Under the pieces are notes generated by a model. That model had not been told where the DNA came from and made no database searches. It saw nothing but the letters and a program-made list of their open reading frames with translations. A DNA stretch of 64,000 nt from an uncultured Pseudomonadota bacterium (lineage in GTDB: Bacteria; Pseudomonadota; Gammaproteobacteria; Steroidobacterales; Steroidobacteraceae), in the NCBI GenBank assembly GCA_903884105.1, contig CAISDJ010000040.1, positions 17,318 to 81,317 on the forward strand, given 5' to 3'. Made by a program: the position numbers and the translations under genes. Below, one piece after another: positions 59,621-64,000 of this stretch (positions are counted from its first letter, which is position 1; each line of letters starts with the position of its first letter).

Positions 59621-60352
59621 TCAAGCAGCTTCTGACAGCCATCCGGCATTGCGCTCACGGGTCAGGATCTCGGCCCGTACGCGGTCGCACAGTATCGCAC
59701 CGAAGAAGAGCAGGAAGCCCACCATCATCGCGAGCAGCGGCGGCAACATCGACGGATCGATGGCCGAGCTGCCGGTGAGCGACAGGCTGGAACCCTGGTG
59801 CAGGCTGTTCCACCACTGCACCGAGTACTTGACGATGGGCACGTTCACGATGCCGACCACCGCGAGGATCCCGCTTGCCCGATCGGCCCGCTGCACATCG
59901 TCATAGGACGCCCTGAGCGCCATGTAGCCCAAGTACAGGAACAGCAGGATCAGTTCGGAGGTCAGCCGCGGGTCCCAGGCCCACCAGGCGCCCCACATGG
60001 GCTTGCCCCAGATGGCTCCCGTCACGAGCGCGAGCACCGTGAACCAGGCGCCGATCACCGCGCAGCCCGCCGCGACGGCATGGGCCAGCTTCATCCGCCA
60101 GATGATGCCGATACCGGCCGCGATGGCCATCATGCTGTACACCATCAGGGACAGTGACGCGCTCGGCACATGCACATACATGATCCGAAAGGAATCGCCC
60201 TGCTGGTAGTCCGTCGGGGCCACGAACAGCCCGTTGTAGACCGCCCACAGCATCAGGACGACCGCCGGCCAGAACAGCCAGGGCCGCAGCGTCCCGAGCA
60301 GGCGGTACGCATGGGGCGGCGATGCAAACTTGTGAAACCAGGTCCAATTCAT
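59621..60352 (-). CDS. ccmC: Haem exporter protein CcmC
   Basis: 243 residues, six membrane helices. The WWD motif reads GKPMWGAWWAWDPRLTSELI. Loads haem on CcmE. The start MNWTWF at 60352 is one base past the ccmB stop. Confidence 0.95.
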   Translation of the reverse strand: MNWTWFHKFASPPHAYRLLGTLRPWLFWPAVVLMLWAVYNGLFVAPTDYQQGDSFRIMYVHVPSASLSLMVYSMMAIAAGIGIIWRMKLAHAVAAGCAVIGAWFTVLALVTGAIWGKPMWGAWWAWDPRLTSELILLFLYLGYMALRASYDDVQRADRASGILAVVGIVNVPIVKYSVQWWNSLHQGSSLSLTGSSAIDPSMLPPLLAMMVGFLLFFGAILCDRVRAEILTRERNAGWLSEAA

Positions 60353-60353
60353 G

Positions 60354-61052
60354 TCAGGACTCAACCCCTATGCGGATCGCTGCCGCCATGGCCATCGGCC
60401 CAAGGCTGACCGCCAGGATCAGGATGGCCGCGAGCAGGTTGAGCGGCCCGGCAACCGCTTCTCCCGTCATGCCGAGGCTCACGGCTCGGGCACCAAAGAT
60501 CAACACCGGCACTTCCAGAGGCAATACCAGGAGCGCCAGCAGCACATTGCCACGGCGAACCCCGACGGTCAGGGCCGCGCCGATCGCACCCAGCACGCTG
60601 AGTGCGGCAGTGCCGAGAGCCAGCGATGCCATCAAGACCGGCCATGCAGACACCGGCACGCCGAGGCCGGTGCCGAGCAACGGCGACAGGATGACCAGCG
60701 GCAGACCGGACACCAGCCAGTGAGCCGCTGTTTTCATCAGCAGCATCCATGCCAATGGCTGCTCAGACAGTACCCATTGCTCCATCGTTCCGTCCTCGAC
60801 GTCGGGGCGGAACAGGGACTCGAGCGCCAGCAGGGAGGATAGCATCGCGGCCACCCACACCACACCGGGCGCGATCTGTCGCAATTGAGCCAGATCCGGG
60901 CTCGTCGCGAGCGGAAACAGCGTCACAACAATCACGAAGAACAGCAGTGGCTGCGCCACCTGGTCCCAATGCCGCCCGGCCAGCGTCAGCTCGCGCCCGA
61001 GGACCCGACTGGCCAGTGGCCACAGACCCGGAGCGTCGGTCACGCGACTCAT
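60354..61052 (-). CDS. ccmB: Haem exporter permease CcmB
   Basis: 232 residues, six hydrophobic helices; FRPDVEDGTMEQWVLS is a family mark. With CcmA and CcmC it forms the ABC module of system I. The ATG overlaps the ccmA stop. Confidence 0.95.
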   Translation of the reverse strand: MSRVTDAPGLWPLASRVLGRELTLAGRHWDQVAQPLLFFVIVVTLFPLATSPDLAQLRQIAPGVVWVAAMLSSLLALESLFRPDVEDGTMEQWVLSEQPLAWMLLMKTAAHWLVSGLPLVILSPLLGTGLGVPVSAWPVLMASLALGTAALSVLGAIGAALTVGVRRGNVLLALLVLPLEVPVLIFGARAVSLGMTGEAVAGPLNLLAAILILAVSLGPMAMAAAIRIGVES

Positions 61053-61696
61053 CCGGCAAGCACCAACTGACGGGCACGGGGATGACCGGCGAGCAGACCG
61101 TGGTGGGCAGCAGTCAGCACGGATCCCCCTTCCTCCAAATGATCCCTGATCAGCCGTTCGATGAGCTCCACGCCGTGGACATCGAGGTTGGTCGTCGGTT
61201 CATCGAGAATCCACAAGGGTGCTTTGGACAGCAACACCCGTGCGAAAGCCACCCGGCGGCGCTGGCCGGCCGACAGCACGCGGGCCGGCAAGTCGACACA
61301 GCGAGCTACCCCAAGCGCGGTCAGCACCGCTTCCCGTTCGGATCGAGTGGTATCCCGGCGGAGTCCGGCGCCTGCCTTGAGGTTTTCATCGGCGGTGAGG
61401 TCGAGCTTCAGTGCATTCAGATGCGCGAGGTAAACGACGTCACGATGATAGGCGTCGCGTCCTTCGAGGATGGAGACGCCGCGCCACAGGATGTCACCCG
61501 TCTCCGCAGGCAACAGCCCACAGACGACCCGCAGCAGGCTGGTCTTGCCGGCCCCATTTTCGCCCGTCACTTGCAGCAGTTCGCCCGCGTTCAGTCTGAA
61601 AGACACCCGTCGCAGGAGATGATGCTCACCACGCCACAGTTCGATCGCCCGGGCTTCGAGAAGAGCTTCGCCGGCAGGGGCGGCGGACGCTGGCAT
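61049..61696 (-). CDS. ccmA: Haem exporter ATPase CcmA
   Basis: 215 residues. Walker A GENGAGKTSL, ABC signature LSAGQRRRVAFARVLL, Walker B LWILDEP. The ATG at 61696 is preferred over a TTG at 61708; neither has a strong ribosome-binding site. First gene of the ccmABCDEFGHI operon, about 150 bases after tRNA-Leu on the other strand. Confidence 0.95.
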   Translation of the reverse strand: MPASAAPAGEALLEARAIELWRGEHHLLRRVSFRLNAGELLQVTGENGAGKTSLLRVVCGLLPAETGDILWRGVSILEGRDAYHRDVVYLAHLNALKLDLTADENLKAGAGLRRDTTRSEREAVLTALGVARCVDLPARVLSAGQRRRVAFARVLLSKAPLWILDEPTTNLDVHGVELIERLIRDHLEEGGSVLTAAHHGLLAGHPRARQLVLAG

Positions 61697-61822
61697 CACA
61701 CGCGACAAGTTGGTTTTATGCCGAAAGGCACCCTGTTTCTGACAGGCCGCGAGTCTAGCAGAAGGAGCATCACGGACCCCTTAAGTGCATGAATGTTGTA
61801 AGCAACTGGCGACATGACCGCT

Positions 61823-61828
61823 TACAAT
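61823..61828 (+). promoter_or_regulatory. Likely -10 box of tRNA-Leu
   Basis: TACAAT, 16 bases before the mature tRNA start at 61844. A possible -35 (TTGTAA, 61796-61801) has a long 21-base spacing. The gap between ccmA and the tRNA holds no gene. Confidence 0.4.
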
Positions 61829-61843
61829 TCGCGCCCGCGGGCT

Positions 61844-61930
61844 GCCCGGATGGCGAAATTGGTAGACGCAAGGGACTTAAAATCCCTCGGAGGCAACTCC
61901 ATGCCGGTTCGACCCCGGCTCCGGGCACCA
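61844..61930 (+). tRNA. tRNA-Leu (TAA)
   Basis: 87 bases with encoded CCA and a long variable arm, as expected for leucine. Acceptor stem GCCCGGA/TCCGGGC. Anticodon stem AGGGA/TCCCT closes CTTAAAA, so the anticodon is TAA. The T arm contains GGTTCGACCCC. An IS3 element and an IS66 remnant lie downstream, again putting mobile DNA after a tRNA. The next 150 bases (61931-62080) hold nothing I can assign. Confidence 0.95.
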
Positions 61931-62113
61931 ACTGAGCTTCTGAAGACGTCCGAGAACGTCCGAAGTTCAGTCGAAAACACGGCAAAACCTTTGCCATTCC
62001 TTACCAAGGCGTCCGATACTGTCCGACGACAGCTTGCCATACGTAAGGGGAATAATAGGGGTAACCCATCTAATCCTATATGACCTGCAGGCATTCTTCG
62101 GACCACTGCTTAC

Positions 62114-62965
62114 TTAGGAGATGGCCGGCTCCGGACTGTTGGTTGATAGCAATTGCTGTTTGAGCTCTGCCGGTGTCAGCTGCCAGAGACTTGAGTGCGG
62201 TCGACCCTCGTGGTACTGACGCCAGCACTGTTCGATGACGATCTCCGCATCGATCGGATTCCTGAAGCATTCCATCGACAGGCATTCGTCCCGGAACTTG
62301 CCGTTGAACGATTCGTTGGAACCGTTCTGCCACAGCTTGCCCGGGTCGATATGAGCGGTGTCGATGTTGGCCTGAGTCAGCCACTTCAGCACCGCTCTGG
62401 ACACGAACTCGGGGCCGTTGTCCGAGCGCAGATGCTGCGGACTGCCGTGGATGCTCACGAGCTTGCTCAGGACCTCAATGACCCGCCCGGAGCGGATACT
62501 GCCTGCCACGTCGATGGCCAGGCACTCGCGGGTAAACTCATCGACCACCGTTAGGCACTTGAGCTGCTGCCCGTTGGCGCAGGCATCGAATACGAAGTCG
62601 TATGCCCAGACCTGACCGATGTCCGTTGCCGGCAAGGGCCGGGGCCGACTGGCCGCCACGCGTCGCCGAGGCCGCTTTTTGGGCACCTGCAGGCAGTGCA
62701 ACCGCCACAGCCGATGCGCCCGATCCACGCTCATGACATGGCCACGGTGCCCCAAGAAGAACTGGATGCGCCGATATCCATAGCGCGGATACTGTGCCGC
62801 CAGCTCTCGCATCGCCGCCACGGCAGGGGCGTCTCGCACTGTCAGTCGAGACTCATACCCCACCGTAGACCGGGCCACGCTCAACAGCGCGCACGCTCGC
62901 CGTACTGATCGACCTCGCTGACATACGAAGGCGATCTGCTGACGGCGCACGGACGCGCTCACCAT
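62114..62965 (-). CDS. IS3-family transposase, orfB (DDE)
   Basis: 283 residues, intact. rve domain with the three acidic residues in WAYDFVFDA, RSDNGPEFVS and NESFNGKFRDE. The RRACALLSVARSTVGYE region is the N-terminal HTH part. The ATG at 62965 overlaps orfA in the -1 frame immediately after GCAAAAAAA, the usual site of programmed -1 frameshifting that makes OrfAB. Confidence 0.93.
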   Translation of the reverse strand: MVSASVRRQQIAFVCQRGRSVRRACALLSVARSTVGYESRLTVRDAPAVAAMRELAAQYPRYGYRRIQFFLGHRGHVMSVDRAHRLWRLHCLQVPKKRPRRRVAASRPRPLPATDIGQVWAYDFVFDACANGQQLKCLTVVDEFTRECLAIDVAGSIRSGRVIEVLSKLVSIHGSPQHLRSDNGPEFVSRAVLKWLTQANIDTAHIDPGKLWQNGSNESFNGKFRDECLSMECFRNPIDAEIVIEQCWRQYHEGRPHSSLWQLTPAELKQQLLSTNSPEPAIS

Positions 62966-63222
62966 TTTTTTGCGGCGACTTCCTTCAGGATCTCAATATC
63001 CAGATCCCGCTCCGCCACCAGCTTCTTCAGCCGCCCGTTCTCTTGCTCCAGCTGCCGCAGTCTCTTGACGTCCACCGCCTCCAGCTGGCCGAACCGCTTC
63101 CGCCAGGCGTAGATCGTGACGTCGCTGAGCCCGTGCTTCTTGGCCACCTCCGAGACCGGCACCTTGTCCGCCTCCCGCAGGATCTTGACCATCTGCTCTT
63201 CGCTGAACCGTGTCTTCTTCAT
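62959..63222 (-). CDS. IS3-family transposase, orfA
   Basis: 87 residues beginning MKKTRFSEEQMVKILREAD, a homeodomain-like HTH (VSEVAKKHGLSDVTIYAWR) followed by a leucine zipper (LRQLEQENGRLKKLVAERDLD). It ends VAAKKW just after the A7 slippery run. The start at 63222 fits the family; upstream in-frame codons are outside the conserved region. Confidence 0.93.
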   Translation of the reverse strand: MKKTRFSEEQMVKILREADKVPVSEVAKKHGLSDVTIYAWRKRFGQLEAVDVKRLRQLEQENGRLKKLVAERDLDIEILKEVAAKKW

Positions 63223-63291
63223 GACTCCCTCGCTTGCCGGAGAGCCATCTTCCCAAAGAATCAACTGGACCGAAAATCGGCTAGCAGGTCA

Positions 63292-64000
63292 GCCCCGCGG
63301 GAGTGGCGTAAGAAGAGCCAGCTGGACGAGTTCACAGACTTCACGGACGAGACAACTGAAGACTGTGTTGCAGTGTAACCGGCAACGATGCGGCGTTCTG
63401 GTTCAGCAGGGGAGCTGTGCAGATCGGAGCGGAGGGGATTATCGGCGAACAGTGTCTTCCAACGCCGCGGCGTGAGTTCGTCTACGCGACTGGCGGGATG
63501 GTCGGCAACGCGCTGCAAGACGTCGACGAGGTAGTCGTACGGATCGATGCCCTGCAAGCGGCAGGTGACGCAGAGGCTCTACACGATGCCGACGTGTTTG
63601 GCGCCCACCTCGGTCGAGCATAAGAACCGGTTTTTTCTGCCCATGGGGATGACGTGCAACGCGCGCTCAAGATGGTTAGGGTCCATCGGCACGTCGGGGT
63701 CTGACAGGAACACCTCGAGGCCTGCGCGTCGTTGACGGGCGTAGCCGAGCGCCTTCGCGAACGGACTCGATGGGATGAGGTCGGGACGGTGCAGTTGCCA
63801 GTCCACCCAGAAGAAGAAGTGATCGACGAACGGCTTGCTGTGGGTCAACCGATGCAGGCGCTTCTCTTCACCGGTCAGGGCACGCACCCGGATGTCGTCA
63901 TCGATGACATACAGCGCGCCATCGAGCGGGGCACGTTGCATCGCGTGGCGCGCCAGCGCCTGCAGCCCGTCATAGCTCTTGCGCATGTCTGTCGGCTCGC
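63292..64000 (-). pseudogene. Rearranged IS66 transposase remnant (TnpB/TnpC fusion with internal stop)
   Basis: One frame runs from the window edge. It begins EPTDMRKSYDGLQAL, the start of IS66 TnpB, but then continues as the C-terminal part of TnpC (SKPFVDHFFFWVD, NHLERALHVIPMGRKNR). An internal deletion has thus fused two genes in frame. A TAG at 63579-63581 interrupts it where related proteins have CAG (IVQSL). After it, the same frame gives GIDPYDYLVDVLQRVADHP and NPLRSDL, the TnpC end. The end was cut by the IS3 element at 63291. Inactive. Confidence 0.85.

Larger units (their letters stand above)
62081..63291 (-). mobile_element. Complete IS3-family insertion sequence, 1211 bp
   Basis: Imperfect terminal inverted repeats of about 30 bases both begin TGACCTGC at the outside (62081 inward; 63291 inward on the minus strand) and share TTCGG-CCA near their inner end. 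The element holds orfA and orfB with an A7 slippery run at the overlap. No matching 3-4-base target duplication is seen at the borders (ATA versus GCC), so the element may have recombined. It truncates the 3' end of the IS66 remnant. Confidence 0.85.

Noticed and set aside
61931..62080. Integrase or att remnant after tRNA-Leu
   Set aside because: Position is suggestive, but no integrase motif or repeated tRNA 3' end could be read.
61814..62083. 89-codon frame crossing tRNA-Leu
   Set aside because: It is read through the tRNA gene and has no family resemblance.

Overview
The window looks like the chromosome of a GC-rich member of the Gammaproteobacteria. The strongest evidence is the unbroken minus-strand run nnr-tsaE-amiC-mutL-miaA-hfq-hflX-hflK-hflC-DUF2065-purA (11699-23146), supported by a pcnB-folK-deoxynucleoside kinase-panB-panC block and a full ccmABCDEFGHI cytochrome c maturation operon. 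A lineage near Steroidobacterales/Nevskiales is possible, but nothing here fixes it.

Layout. 1-10393: the 3' end of an AGCS amino acid:cation symporter, a lipoprotein cyclophilin coupled to a quinate/shikimate dehydrogenase, the large helicase Lhr, a cysteine-cluster protein and the proton-translocating transhydrogenase pntAB. 10743-23146: an alpha/beta hydrolase, then the purA-to-nnr superoperon. 23168-28795: queG, the panCB/dNK/folK/pcnB group, then tRNA-Glu(CTC). 28935-32256: an accessory stretch after that tRNA, with a small ORF whose ribosome-binding site lies in a hairpin, an AT-richer GAF-GGDEF-EAL protein, an eroded IS3-type transposase and a 24-residue membrane microprotein. 32257-43231: a complete N-methylglutamate pathway locus for methylamine. 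43241-54961: a queuosine-precursor transporter, a 6.5-kb RTX/lipase gene with a membrane-protein partner, small accessory genes, a nitroreductase, a thiolase and a MaoC-type hydratase. 54971-61696: the ccm operon. 61844-64000: tRNA-Leu(TAA) followed by a complete IS3-family element and a rearranged IS66 remnant.

The metabolic core is the methylamine locus. GmaS makes gamma-glutamylmethylamide, MgsABC turns it into N-methylglutamate, and the four-subunit MgdABCD (sarcosine-oxidase-like) oxidises this, regenerating glutamate and passing the C1 unit to tetrahydrofolate or formaldehyde. PurU releases formate from formyl-THF. A divergent XRE-cupin regulator faces purU across a short region holding a GGGTGC-N9-GCACCC palindrome. 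No trimethylamine or dimethylamine genes and no ammonium/methylammonium transporter are visible.

The most unusual non-coding structures are two inverted arrays of GGAAG/CTTCC octamers (24245-24422 and 53963-54083). Each lies between convergent genes, and the first can fold into a hairpin of about 56 bp. Other small-scale signals are overlapping divergent -10 boxes that predict near-leaderless transcripts (nnr/queG and pcnB/tRNA-Glu) and the Shine-Dalgarno-sequestering hairpin next to tRNA-Glu. All functions are assigned by reading motifs and gene order; no database search was run.
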